Part shown: piece by piece, positions 1 to 8,788 of the stretch | How the letters are laid out: every line of letters starts with the position of its first letter | How positions within the stretch are numbered: position 1 is the stretch's first letter | Assembly: GCA_900545735.1 (NCBI GenBank) | Contig: URAC01000012.1 | Coordinates: forward strand, 1-19,458 | Direction: 5' to 3' | Length of the DNA: 19,458 nucleotides | Source of the DNA: an uncultured Bacillota bacterium | GTDB lineage: Bacteria > Bacillota > Clostridia > Christensenellales > UBA1242 | Made by a program: the position numbers and the translations under genes | Notes under the pieces: generated by a model | Databases searched by the model: none | Told to the model about the DNA's origin: nothing | The model's input: only the letters and a program-made list of their open reading frames with translations

Positions 1-47
1 CTACACGAGCCTTATCGTCGGCAGCGTCAGATGTGTATAAGAGACAG
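1..47 (+). other. Nextera i5-side sequencing adapter (artefact)
   Basis: This is not biological sequence. Bases 1-6 are the end of the P5 adapter, 7-14 (GAGCCTTA) sit where the i5 index belongs, 15-28 are the Read 1 Nextera tail, and 29-47 are the 19-base Tn5 mosaic end AGATGTGTATAAGAGACAG. Real sequence begins at 48. Confidence 0.98.
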
Positions 48-118
48 ATATATGTTATATATATTTATATATACTTATAGTATATGTAATTATGCGAAAA
101 ATTTAAAAGGAAAGAGAA
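48..118 (+). promoter_or_regulatory. gyrB leader with ribosome-binding site
   Basis: These 71 real bases precede gyrB. They are almost pure A/T, with alternating TATA runs at 48-88 in which no -35/-10 pair can be placed with confidence. An AAAGGAAAG Shine-Dalgarno sits about 5 bases before the ATG. The promoter may lie beyond the fragment end, with gyrB read from an upstream gene. Confidence 0.5.
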
Positions 119-2041
119 ATGAGTGAAGAATTAGACTTAAAAAAATCAGTTAAGTACGATGAAGGCGACATTCAAGTCCTTGAAGGTCTTGACCCTGTTA
201 GAAAACGCCCTGGAATGTACATCGGCTCAACAGATGAAAGAGGCTTGCAACATTTAATTATTGAAGTCGTAGACAACAGTATTGACGAAGCGCTCGCTGG
301 ATACTGCACAAAAATTGAAGTTACATTAAACGAAGATGGTTCTTGCACTGTTTTAGACAATGGTCGTGGCATTCCAACAGGCATTCATAAAACAGAGCAT
401 AAAAGTGCTGTTGAAGTTGTTTTAACAAAACTTCACGCAGGCGGCAAATTTGGCGGCGAAGGCTATAAGATATCTGGCGGTCTACACGGCGTTGGTTTAT
501 CCTGCGTTAATGCCCTTTCAGAATGGTTAAAGGTTGATGTTTATCAAAACGGCATACACCATTTTATGGAATTTAAGCGCGGAATCCCTCAATGCGAACT
601 TAAACAACTTGAAAAAACAGATTATCGTGGCACAAAGGTTACTTTCTTGCCAGATAAGGAAATCTTTGAAACAACAGATTTCAATTATGAAAATTTAAAA
701 GCAAGGTTTAGAGAAATCGCCTTTTTGAATAAAGGTTTAATCATTTGCCTTGAAGATAAGCGCGAAGGCCGTGAAAGGCGCGATGAATTTGAATTTAAGG
801 GCGGCATTGTAGAATTTGTTGATTATTTGAACAAAAACAAGGAAGTTCTTTTCCCTAACCCAATTTATTTCAATAAAATCAACCCAACAAACGAAATTGA
901 AGTTTGCTTTCAATATAATGATGGCTACAATGAAATAATCCACGCTTATGCAAATAATATCAACACAGAAGAAGGCGGAACTCACCTTGTAGGCTTTAAA
1001 AACGCTTTGACTAAAGTTGTAAACGAATATGGCGTTAAAAACAAGATTTTGAAAGAAAGTGAAAAACTTTCTGGCGATGATGTCAGAGAAGGCATAACAG
1101 CAATCATCAGCGTAAAACTTATGAACCCTCAATTTGAAGGTCAAACAAAAACAAAACTTGGCAACAGCGAAATTAGAACAGCAGTTGAAAAGGCAATGCA
1201 AGATTGTTTTGGGGATTATTTGGAAGAAAATCCAAAGGAAGCAAAAGAACTTGTTTTAAAATGCATCACTGCACAAAGAGCTAGAGATGCTGCTAGAAAC
1301 GCTCGTGATTTAACAAGGCGTAAAGGCGTATTGGAAAGTACCACCCTTCCTGGAAAACTTGCTGACTGCACGGAAAAAGACCCAACATACTGCGAAATCT
1401 ATTTGGTTGAGGGAGATTCTGCTGGCGGCACTGCAAAACAAGGCAGAGATAGGCGTTTCCAAGCGATTTTGCCACTTAGAGGTAAAATTTTGAACGTTGA
1501 AAAAGCAAGGCTTAACAGAATTTTGGAAAGCCAAGAAATCAAAGCAATGATAACAGCATTTGGCGCTGGAATTGGAACAGAATTTAACGAAGAAAAATTG
1601 AGATATAACAAAATCATTTGTATGACCGATGCCGATGTCGACGGTGCTCACATTCGTATCTTAATGCTCACATTCTTCTTCCGCTTTATGAAACCTCTTA
1701 TTGAAAATGGCCACGTATATATCGCTCAACCTCCTCTATATAAGGTTGCACGCGGCGGAAAAGATTTGTATTTCTATTCAGATAAAGAGTTAAACGACCA
1801 TCTTGAAGAATATGGTAGGAAAAATATCACAATTCAAAGATATAAAGGTCTTGGTGAAATGACTGCAAATCAACTTTGGGAAACAACAATGAATCCAGAA
1901 CAAAGAATTCTCTTGCAAGTTACTATGGAAGATGCAGTTGAAGCAGATAGATTGTTCTCAATGCTTATGGGCGAAGAGCCAGAACTTAGAAGACAATTTA
2001 TTGAAGAAAATGCAAAACTCGTTACAGATTTGGACATTTAG
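119..2041 (+). CDS. gyrB: DNA gyrase subunit B
   Basis: GyrB is the ATPase subunit of the type IIA topoisomerase that introduces negative supercoils into DNA in the cytoplasm. The 640 residues match the usual GyrB length of Gram-positives. The GHKL ATP-binding site is visible as EVVDNSIDEA (about residues 49-58), DNGRGIP near 80 and GGLHGVG near 120. The TOPRIM metal-binding site follows as EGDSAGG (431-437) and DADVDG (504-509). The C-terminal tail carries QRYKGLGEM and an NPE motif, as in gyrase. The ATG at 119 follows an AAAGGAAAG ribosome-binding site, and the N-terminus runs into the conserved VRKRPGMYIG. It heads an operon with the MazG-like gene (8-bp gap) and gyrA. The upstream neighbours, commonly recF or remB in Firmicutes, lie beyond the fragment end. 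ParE is the alternative, but the gyrA partner favours GyrB. Confidence 0.97.
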   Translation: MSEELDLKKSVKYDEGDIQVLEGLDPVRKRPGMYIGSTDERGLQHLIIEVVDNSIDEALAGYCTKIEVTLNEDGSCTVLDNGRGIPTGIHKTEHKSAVEVVLTKLHAGGKFGGEGYKISGGLHGVGLSCVNALSEWLKVDVYQNGIHHFMEFKRGIPQCELKQLEKTDYRGTKVTFLPDKEIFETTDFNYENLKARFREIAFLNKGLIICLEDKREGRERRDEFEFKGGIVEFVDYLNKNKEVLFPNPIYFNKINPTNEIEVCFQYNDGYNEIIHAYANNINTEEGGTHLVGFKNALTKVVNEYGVKNKILKESEKLSGDDVREGITAIISVKLMNPQFEGQTKTKLGNSEIRTAVEKAMQDCFGDYLEENPKEAKELVLKCITAQRARDAARNARDLTRRKGVLESTTLPGKLADCTEKDPTYCEIYLVEGDSAGGTAKQGRDRRFQAILPLRGKILNVEKARLNRILESQEIKAMITAFGAGIGTEFNEEKLRYNKIICMTDADVDGAHIRILMLTFFFRFMKPLIENGHVYIAQPPLYKVARGGKDLYFYSDKELNDHLEEYGRKNITIQRYKGLGEMTANQLWETTMNPEQRILLQVTMEDAVEADRLFSMLMGEEPELRRQFIEENAKLVTDLDI

Positions 2042-2049
2042 GGGTTTGT

Positions 2050-2364
2050 ATGAGAGATGATTTTAGAGAAGGCTATAAAAAATTCCTAGATGCTTGGGGA
2101 CAAGAATCTCAAGAAAGAATGGCGATTGAAGAAATGAGCGAACTGACAAAAGAACTTTGCAAGAAAATCAGATTGATGAGAGATGATTTTGCAGAGATGG
2201 ACGATGAAAGGCTCAAAGAAACAATCAACCACTGTAAAGAAGAAATTGCAGATGTATTAAATATGACAGAGCAACTTGAAATTTATTTCGGTGAAGAAGA
2301 AATAGAAAAAATTAGAGAAGAAAAGATGCAAAGAACATTGAATCTTCTCAATGAGGTGAAATAA
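2050..2364 (+). CDS. MazG-like nucleotide pyrophosphohydrolase
   Basis: This 104-residue, all-helical protein has the MazG/all-alpha NTP-PPase signature. EEMSE (residues 27-31) supplies the EExxE half and EEIAD (64-68) the ExxD half of the Mg-binding site. The family hydrolyses (d)NTPs to the monophosphate and pyrophosphate, often as a house-cleaning activity; the substrate here cannot be read from the sequence. The length fits a single MazG-like domain. It starts 8 bp after the gyrB stop and its TAA overlaps the gyrA ATG by one base (TAATG), so it is very likely translated from the gyrase mRNA. The Shine-Dalgarno is weak (AGGGG, 2040-2044), suggesting coupling to gyrB. No gyrase-specific feature is visible. 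The position, not the fold, is the unusual part. Confidence 0.8.
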   Translation: MRDDFREGYKKFLDAWGQESQERMAIEEMSELTKELCKKIRLMRDDFAEMDDERLKETINHCKEEIADVLNMTEQLEIYFGEEEIEKIREEKMQRTLNLLNEVK

Positions 2365-4925
2365 TGAAAAATGATAATAACAAAAAAGAAGTATCTCAAC
2401 TTTTTGAAAACACAAAAGTTATAAAAGTTGATGCAAACGAAGAACTTAAAAAGTCATTTATCGCTTATGCTATGGCTGTTAACGTTTCTCGTGCTATTCC
2501 CGATGTTCGTGATGGCTTGAAACCTGTTCATAGAAGAATTTTGTATTCAATGGGCGAAATGAACTTGTTCTCAGATAAACCTTATAGAAAATGCGCTCGT
2601 ATCGTTGGTGATTGTATGGGTAAATATCACCCTCACGGCGATAGTTCAGTTTATGACGCTCTTGTTCGTTTAGCACAAGATTTCTCCATAGGCTGCCCTC
2701 TTGTTGATGGACACGGAAACTTTGGTTCAGTTGACGGTGATAGCCCTGCTGCTATGCGTTACACCGAAGCAAGGTTATCCAAAATTGCTTCTGAGATGTT
2801 AAAAGACATTGATAAAAACACAGTTGATTTTTATCCAAACTTTGATGACACTTTGATGCAACCTGTTGTTTTGCCAGCTAAATTCCCTAACCTTCTTGTT
2901 AATGGTTCTGATGGTATCGCGGTTGGTATGGCAACAAACATTCCACCACACAACCTAATAGAAGTTATCAATGGCGTTCAAGCGTTAATTAAAAATCCAG
3001 ACATTGACATTGATGATTTAATCAAAATTATTCCAGCCCCTGATTATCCAACTGGCGGCATAATTATGGGCAGAACAGCATTAAAACACGCATATAAAAC
3101 AGGTCGCGGCGGCGTTGTTGTTCGTGGTAAAGCAGAAATCGAAACTTTGGAAAACGGAAGAGAAAGAATTGTTATTACAGAACTTCCATATCAAGTAAAT
3201 AAAGCAAGATTCATCATACAAATGGCAGATATGGTCAAATCTAAGAAATTGGAAGGAATTGCAGATATTAAAGAAGAATCTGACCGTGATGGTATGCGTG
3301 TTGTAGTTGACGTTAAAAGAGATGCTAACGCACAAGTTGTTTTAAATATGCTTTATAAACACACTCAATTACAAACTGGAAACGGCATAATCTTCCTTGC
3401 CCTTGTTGATAACGAACCTAAAATTTTAAACTTAAAAGAGATGTTATATTATTATCTTGAACATCAAAAAGAAGTTTTAACAAGGAAAACTCAATTTGAT
3501 TTGTCAAAAGCTTTAGAGCGTGAACATATCGTTAAAGGTCTTGTTATTGCCCTTGCAAACATTGATGAAGTTATCAAAATAATCAAAACTTCAGCTGATA
3601 AGCAAGAAGCAATGCAAAGATTGACAGAAAACTTTGAATTATCAGAAAAACAAGCAAATGCAATTCTTGAAATGAAATTGTCAAGACTTACAAGTTTGGA
3701 AGTTCAAAAATTGAACGAAGAGCTTGAACAACTTGAAATTTTGATTGCAGACCTTAACGATATTTTGTCAAATCCACAACGCGTATTGCAAATAATCCAC
3801 GATGAACTTGAAGAAGTTAAAGTAAATTATGGAACGCCAAGAAAGACAGAAATTTCAGTTGATATGGGCGATATTAACATTGCAGACCTTATTGAAAAGG
3901 AAGAAGTTGTTGTTTCAATGACTCACGAAGGCTACATCAAACGCCAAGCCGCATCAGAATATAAGGCTCAAAAACGCGGCGGAATGGGCGTTTCTGCTCA
4001 AAAATTGAAAGAAGAAGACTTTGTTGAAAAGATGTTTGTAACAAATTCTCACAACAACTTGTTATTCTTCACGAATTTAGGCAAAGTTTATAGAATTAAA
4101 GTCTATGAAGTTCCAGAAGCCCAAAGACAAGCAAAAGGCAGAGCAATAATCAACTTGTTAAATCTTGCTCCAGAAGAAAAAGTTTCAGCGCTTATTCCTC
4201 TTGAAGACAATCAAGAAGGCAATTTGATTATGGCAACTAAAAATGGAATAATCAAAAAGACTAGCCTTTCAGAATTTACAAGAATTCAAAACAACGGTAA
4301 AATAGCAATAAGATTAAACGAAGGCGATGAACTTATTGGCGTAGAACTTACAAGCGGCGAAGATGAAGTTTTACTTGCTGCAAGCAACGGAAAATGCATA
4401 AGATTTAGCGAAAAATCAGTCCGTCCTATGGGCAGAGTAACAACTGGCGTTAAGAGTATGAAACTTGACAAAGACGCTTATGTTGTAGATATGGCAATAG
4501 TTAAAGACGATGTTCAATTCATAACGATTACTGAAAAGGGATACGGAAAACGCACAAGTCCTGAAAATTACAGGCTTCAATCAAGAGGCGGAAAAGGTAT
4601 TTCATCTGGAAGATTTAACGAAAAAACTGGCAAGTTAGTTGCCTTAAAAGTAATTAAAGAAGATGAAGACTTAATGTTAATTGCAGATAATGGAATTATC
4701 ATTAGAATGCTTGCAAGTGATATAAGCCTTGTTGGAAGAAATACTTTTGGCGTTAAAGTTATGAGGCTTAAAGATGATGCAAAGATTGTTAGCGTTGCAA
4801 CAACAGAACATATAGAAGAAGACAAAGAAAGCGCACTTGGAGCAACTCAGCTCAGCGAAAATCAATCTGTTTTAACAGAAGAAGAAATTAAATTCGCCCA
4901 AGATGAACAACCTATTAACGAATAA
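2364..4925 (+). CDS. gyrA: DNA gyrase subunit A
   Basis: GyrA is the DNA-cleaving and DNA-wrapping subunit of gyrase. The 853 residues match the family. The winged-helix breakage-reunion domain includes DVRDGLKPVHRR (47-58), the quinolone-determining segment HPHGDSSVYD (89-98) and the catalytic Tyr133 in AAMRYTEA. Ser94 and Asp98 occupy the positions of E. coli Ser83 and Asp87, so the usual quinolone-resistance changes are absent. The C-terminal beta-pinwheel has a GyrA-box QKRGGMG (536-542) and a second copy-like motif QSRGGKG (739-745). The box separates GyrA from ParC. The protein ends in an acidic tail. The ATG follows GAGGTG and overlaps the previous stop by one base. Transcription probably ends at the hairpin at 4936-4963. 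Confidence 0.97.
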   Translation: MKNDNNKKEVSQLFENTKVIKVDANEELKKSFIAYAMAVNVSRAIPDVRDGLKPVHRRILYSMGEMNLFSDKPYRKCARIVGDCMGKYHPHGDSSVYDALVRLAQDFSIGCPLVDGHGNFGSVDGDSPAAMRYTEARLSKIASEMLKDIDKNTVDFYPNFDDTLMQPVVLPAKFPNLLVNGSDGIAVGMATNIPPHNLIEVINGVQALIKNPDIDIDDLIKIIPAPDYPTGGIIMGRTALKHAYKTGRGGVVVRGKAEIETLENGRERIVITELPYQVNKARFIIQMADMVKSKKLEGIADIKEESDRDGMRVVVDVKRDANAQVVLNMLYKHTQLQTGNGIIFLALVDNEPKILNLKEMLYYYLEHQKEVLTRKTQFDLSKALEREHIVKGLVIALANIDEVIKIIKTSADKQEAMQRLTENFELSEKQANAILEMKLSRLTSLEVQKLNEELEQLEILIADLNDILSNPQRVLQIIHDELEEVKVNYGTPRKTEISVDMGDINIADLIEKEEVVVSMTHEGYIKRQAASEYKAQKRGGMGVSAQKLKEEDFVEKMFVTNSHNNLLFFTNLGKVYRIKVYEVPEAQRQAKGRAIINLLNLAPEEKVSALIPLEDNQEGNLIMATKNGIIKKTSLSEFTRIQNNGKIAIRLNEGDELIGVELTSGEDEVLLAASNGKCIRFSEKSVRPMGRVTTGVKSMKLDKDAYVVDMAIVKDDVQFITITEKGYGKRTSPENYRLQSRGGKGISSGRFNEKTGKLVALKVIKEDEDLMLIADNGIIIRMLASDISLVGRNTFGVKVMRLKDDAKIVSVATTEHIEEDKESALGATQLSENQSVLTEEEIKFAQDEQPINE

Positions 4926-4935
4926 ATATATAAAT

Positions 4936-4963
4936 AAAAAAAGAGCGGTTTCGCTCTTTTTTT
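4936..4963. terminator. Bidirectional terminator, gyrA / cca
   Basis: This is a perfect 12-bp inverted repeat (A7-GAGCG / CGCTC-T7) with a GTTT loop, so both strands give a GC-cored stem followed by a U-run. It lies 10 bp after the gyrA stop. The cca stop codon (complement of 4962-4964) overlaps its outer two bases. Confidence 0.93.
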
Positions 4964-6212
4964 ATTTGTTTATAAGTTTTTGGACGGCTTCCAATAACTC
5001 TTGCTTTTCATTTTTTATTAAACCATCAAAAACTGCATCTAATAATTTCGTTAAATATTCTTTGTATGACTTTTCTTTGAGTTTAGGGAAGTTTGCTTTC
5101 AAATCTGCCCCGCTAATTTTTAAATCTTTAATTCTTATTGCAATTTTATTATTTTTTAAATAATTGTAATAAAAATTGTATTTTTTATATAATTTTTTAG
5201 ATTTTTTCTCAAGTAAAGCGGCAATTATTTTGAAATCATCAAAATATTCCATAAAGAAAGTTTTGTTGTCCATTTTGTTTAAAGCATCAAAATATCCACA
5301 AATTATATGTTTATAATTTTCAATTTTGCTTTCAGGATATGCTAAGCCTTTTGGTCCAAGCAAATCTTTAACCGACTCACCTATATTAAATTTATATTTT
5401 GAAGTTGAAATTATATCAATAAGCAGTGCGTAGATTCTATATTGCTCTTCAACTTTTGGCGTTAAAACATATCTTACTTTCAAAACTGGAGCGTTGAAGT
5501 ATGGCCATAAACGCAACAAATTGAAAATTTGAAGTCCAAACATAAAGGCGTTTGGCTTTGAAATTTTATATCTCTTTGGCGAATTCAAAATCGCCATCAA
5601 TTCTTCATTTCTTCTGTTTCCTGTGATGTCAGCCAAATTTTCCCTATTGTCGTAAGCATTTAAAATTGTTTCTCCTGAGATTCTGAATCCAAGTTCTGAA
5701 GAAAGCCTTATCATTCTTAAAATTCTAACTCCATCGCTTTCTAAAACGCATTCTGGAGCAGAAATAGCCTTTAAAAGATGTTTATTAATATCTTGAATTC
5801 CGTTGAATGGGTCAACGTATTCATCTTTTAAAATATTGTAATAAACGCAATTTGCTGTGAAATCACGCCTTTTTGCGTCTTCTTCAACAGTATTGACAAA
5901 TTGAACAGCAACAGGAGCGTGTGCACCGCCTTCGGCATAGGTTTCTGTTCTAAAAGTTGAGTGTTGCCACTTTTCCTCGCCCAAAGATATAGTTAGCGTT
6001 CCCAATTTTTTTGAATTTTCTTTGACTTCATATTTGGTGCCAAAAAGTATTTCTTTTATCTCTTCATTTGTAAGTTTAGAAGCCAAATCAATATCTGTTT
6101 CATAAATTCCAAGAAGGGCGTTTCTTACATAACCTCCAACAATATAAAGCTCACCTTTCTTTTTAAAAAGGCGTGCTAATTTTAATAAGTTTGGAGTTAT
6201 ATGGTCTTTCAT
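4962..6212 (-). CDS. cca: tRNA nucleotidyltransferase (CCA-adding)
   Basis: This class II nucleotidyltransferase (416 aa) adds or repairs the 3' CCA of tRNAs. The head domain has IVGGYVRNALLG followed by the catalytic pair Asp40 and Asp42 in ETDIDLAS. Next comes EDAKRRDFTAN (111-121) and the neck-helix motif DGVRILRMIRLSSELGF, equivalent to the family DPxRxLRxxRF. The C-terminal half is Lys-rich and divergent, as is common in body and tail domains. The residue after GGYVR is Asn where many members have Asp. The ATG overlaps the valS TGA (ATGA), with an AAAGG site about 9 bases upstream, so the two tRNA genes are probably translationally coupled. The class also includes poly(A) polymerases and A-adding enzymes. 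CCA-adding is the expected role in Firmicutes, but the sequence alone does not prove base specificity. Confidence 0.88.
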   Translation of the reverse strand: MKDHITPNLLKLARLFKKKGELYIVGGYVRNALLGIYETDIDLASKLTNEEIKEILFGTKYEVKENSKKLGTLTISLGEEKWQHSTFRTETYAEGGAHAPVAVQFVNTVEEDAKRRDFTANCVYYNILKDEYVDPFNGIQDINKHLLKAISAPECVLESDGVRILRMIRLSSELGFRISGETILNAYDNRENLADITGNRRNEELMAILNSPKRYKISKPNAFMFGLQIFNLLRLWPYFNAPVLKVRYVLTPKVEEQYRIYALLIDIISTSKYKFNIGESVKDLLGPKGLAYPESKIENYKHIICGYFDALNKMDNKTFFMEYFDDFKIIAALLEKKSKKLYKKYNFYYNYLKNNKIAIRIKDLKISGADLKANFPKLKEKSYKEYLTKLLDAVFDGLIKNEKQELLEAVQKLINK

Positions 6213-8617
6213 TCTTCAATCCTTTCTTTATAAATTTTAATTTGCTTTTCACCATCTTCAAATTTTAAAGATTTAATTCCGCATACTGCAGTGATATCAT
6301 AGTCAACAGTCTTTAAAAAGTCAGAATATCCAACGATAGTTACTTCATCAAGTTCTTCTTTCATTGAATAGTTGTTTTCAGATTTATATCCGCGAACAAA
6401 TGATACAACATCAACAACTTCATCTCCGTTTTTGATGATATTTTCATCATAAACCGCTTCAATTTCGTTAATTTGTGTTAAATGTATGGATTTTTCACCT
6501 TCAAACTCAACAAAATATGATTGATAAATTTCTTCAGTGATATGAGGAAGATAAATTGCAAATAATTGCAACATTCCGAATAAGACTTTATATGAAGCAT
6601 ATCTTGCGCTTTCTGTTGCGTCAAGTCCATAAATTTCAGGGTTATACAATCTTCTTTTTACAATTTCGATATAGTTATCGCAGAAGTTCCAGAAGAACTT
6701 TTCAAGTTCGTTCATTGAAAGGCCAATTTCATATTTGTCAAAGTATGCTTTGAAACGCCTTTGCATTTCGTTAAATTTTGCGATAATCCACTTATCCATA
6801 GGCTTTAAGTCAACTTTATGTGGCTTATAGCCTTCAAGAAGGGACAACACAAACCTTGAAGCGTTCCAAATTTTGTTTACAAGTTTTGCGCCATTTTTAA
6901 ACTCTTCTTCTGTAAAGATAATATCTCTGCCCAAACTGCCTGTGCTTGCCCAATAACGAGTTACGTCAGCAGACTTTTCTTGCAATAACAATTCAGGCGA
7001 CATCTTTGAGTTGGATTTCGATTTGCTGATTTTTTCATCTTTATTTGCCATAACAAAGCCTGATATCATAACATTTTCCCAAGGCAAGCAATTTGAATGA
7101 TAATGAGATTTTGCAATCGTGTAAAAATCCCAAGTTCTTATGATATCGTGAGCGTTAGGGCGCAAACTCATAGGCATTAATTTTTTATAAAATTCGTCAT
7201 CTACATTCCATTTGCAGTTGATTTGTGGAGCGATTGAAGAAGTTTGCCAAGTATCAAAAATATCCGTTTCAGGCCTAAAATGAGTGCTTCCACACTTTGG
7301 ACAAGGCTTTGATGGACTATCTACAAGTGGGTTGACTGGCAACCTATCGTCTTCCGGCAAAATGATTTCGCCGCAATCTTCACAATACCAAACTGGGATA
7401 GGAACACCAAAATATCTTTGGCGAGAAATGCACCAATCACGGTCAACATTTTCTACCCAATTTGTGTATCTGCTTTTCATAAAGTCTGGATACCAATTTA
7501 TTTGCTCACCACGCTTTAAAAATTCATCTTTATGCTCAACAAGTTTAATAAACCATTGTTTTTTGATGTTTATCTCCATTGGAGTTCCGCATCTTTCGTG
7601 AGTAGCAACAGCGTGAACAAGTGGCTCTTGCTTTAATAGCAAGCCCGCAGCCTTCAAATCTTCAATTATTTGAGCTCTTGCAGCTTTTACTTTCATACCT
7701 TCATATTTGCCAGCAAGTGCAGTCATTCTTCCGCCATCATCAATAGCAGTTTTGCGTGGCAAATGATGCGTTTCTTGCCAATAAAGGTCTGTTTCGTCAC
7801 CATAAGTGCAGCACATAACAACGCCAGTGCCTTTGTCTAATGCAACTTTATCGTCAGTTAAAATTTCGACTTCAAAGTTATAAAGTGGAACAATAACCTT
7901 TTTGCCAACATATTTTTCAAACCTTTTATCTTCTGGGTTAACAAATACGCAAACGCAAGCGCAAAGCATTTCAGGCCTTGTTGTTGCGATTTCAAGATAT
8001 CCTGAGCCATCTGCTAAATTAAATTTTAAATAGTTGAATGAACTTTCGATATCTTTGCTTTCAAGCTCTGCTTGCGCGATTGAAATTCGGCATTCTGGAC
8101 ACCAAATAGCTGGTTTTTCACCATAATACGCTTCCCCTGCTTTAACAAGGTCTAAAAATGATTTTTGTGAAAGTTTTTGAACTTCTGGGCTTACAGTTGA
8201 ATAGCATAATGAAAAATCTGCACTATTGCCGGCTGCGATGAACAATTTTTTAAATTCTTCTTCGTATTTTTTAGCAACTTGCATACATTTATCTCTAAAT
8301 TCTTCGCGTGAAACTTCGTGCGCTTTTATGCCAAATTCTTTTTCAACAAGCCTTTCTGTTGGCAAGCCATTGTCGTCAAATCCAAATGGATAAAACACAT
8401 TGTAACCTGTCATTCTCTTATATCTTGCAACAAATTCCGCTTGAGAATATGAAAAAATATGTCCAATGTGGATTTTGCCACTAACTGTTGGAGGTGGAGT
8501 GTCTATTGAAAATATTTTTTTATCGGAATTTTTGTTGAATTTATATATTCCGTTGTCTTGCCAAAACTTTTGCCATTTTTTTTCTGATTCACTAAAATTG
8601 TATTTTTTATCTAACAT
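6209..8617 (-). CDS. valS: Valyl-tRNA synthetase, archaeal/rickettsial type
   Basis: This class I aminoacyl-tRNA synthetase charges tRNA-Val. At 802 aa it is shorter than typical bacterial ValS (about 880-950). The HIGH motif is HIGH at 50-53 and the KMSKS motif is KISKS at 529-533. Soon after HIGH it reads GFDDNGLPTER (79-89), where ordinary bacterial ValS has GTDHAGIATQ. After KISKS it reads TRYWASTGSLGRD, leading to KIWNASRFV. Both are marks of the ValS type found in archaea and Rickettsia-like bacteria. The CP1 editing domain starts at TTRPE and contains GTGVVMCCTYGDETD. Two zinc-knuckle cysteine pairs, CEDC and CPKC, lie in the middle. The C-terminal coiled coil of bacterial ValS is missing. 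It has its own sigma-A promoter and a short leader with no T-box, and is followed by the overlapping cca. Confidence 0.95.
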   Translation of the reverse strand: MLDKKYNFSESEKKWQKFWQDNGIYKFNKNSDKKIFSIDTPPPTVSGKIHIGHIFSYSQAEFVARYKRMTGYNVFYPFGFDDNGLPTERLVEKEFGIKAHEVSREEFRDKCMQVAKKYEEEFKKLFIAAGNSADFSLCYSTVSPEVQKLSQKSFLDLVKAGEAYYGEKPAIWCPECRISIAQAELESKDIESSFNYLKFNLADGSGYLEIATTRPEMLCACVCVFVNPEDKRFEKYVGKKVIVPLYNFEVEILTDDKVALDKGTGVVMCCTYGDETDLYWQETHHLPRKTAIDDGGRMTALAGKYEGMKVKAARAQIIEDLKAAGLLLKQEPLVHAVATHERCGTPMEINIKKQWFIKLVEHKDEFLKRGEQINWYPDFMKSRYTNWVENVDRDWCISRQRYFGVPIPVWYCEDCGEIILPEDDRLPVNPLVDSPSKPCPKCGSTHFRPETDIFDTWQTSSIAPQINCKWNVDDEFYKKLMPMSLRPNAHDIIRTWDFYTIAKSHYHSNCLPWENVMISGFVMANKDEKISKSKSNSKMSPELLLQEKSADVTRYWASTGSLGRDIIFTEEEFKNGAKLVNKIWNASRFVLSLLEGYKPHKVDLKPMDKWIIAKFNEMQRRFKAYFDKYEIGLSMNELEKFFWNFCDNYIEIVKRRLYNPEIYGLDATESARYASYKVLFGMLQLFAIYLPHITEEIYQSYFVEFEGEKSIHLTQINEIEAVYDENIIKNGDEVVDVVSFVRGYKSENNYSMKEELDEVTIVGYSDFLKTVDYDITAVCGIKSLKFEDGEKQIKIYKERIEE

Positions 8618-8655
8618 TTTTCTTGCCTTTTTTATCTAATTTTATAACTCTATCA

Positions 8656-8684
8656 ATTATAATAAAGCCCCCGCTTTTTGTCAA
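8656..8684 (-). promoter_or_regulatory. Sigma-A promoter of valS
   Basis: On the minus strand there is a perfect TTGACA (8684-8679), a 17-base spacer and a perfect TATAAT (8661-8656). This predicts a start near 8649 and a leader of about 30 bases before the valS ATG at 8617. The spacer itself contains a small palindrome, AAAGC-CCCC-GCTTT (8664-8677). Confidence 0.88.
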
Positions 8685-8707
8685 CAATTTAATGGGGAGT
8701 AATAATA

Positions 8708-8728
8708 AAAAGAGCAGTACGCTCTTTT
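8708..8728 (-). terminator. Terminator after the 233-aa exported protein
   Basis: An 8-bp perfect stem (AAAAGAGC / GCTCTTTT) with a 5-base loop, followed on the minus strand by a U-rich stretch. It is 60 bp past the stop of the gene at 8789-9490 and just upstream of the valS promoter, insulating the two units. Confidence 0.8.
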
Positions 8729-8788
8729 AATATTTTTATAATACAAATTGAATAATTTGCTGGACTATTAATTCTTAATTTTGATTGA

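Noticed and set aside
48..100. TATA-rich repeat before gyrB as a microsatellite or origin element
   Set aside because: It is short, irregular and at a technical contig end; it is ordinary AT-rich leader sequence.
737..1651. Long open frames antisense to gyrB, and similar frames antisense to gyrA, valS and tilS
   Set aside because: They are shadows of strongly coding genes, have no ribosome-binding sites and give low-complexity proteins without motifs.
2364..4925. ParC rather than GyrA
   Set aside because: GyrA-box motifs are present in the C-terminal pinwheel and the gene follows gyrB.
5281..5310. DnaA-box-like ATATCCACA, considered because gyrB/gyrA often lie near oriC
   Set aside because: It is a single imperfect copy inside cca, with no cluster, no dnaA/dnaN and no AT-rich unwinding region next to it.
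8618..8655. T-box riboswitch ahead of valS
   Set aside because: The consensus promoter leaves a leader of only about 30 bases, with no T-box sequence and no antiterminator fold.
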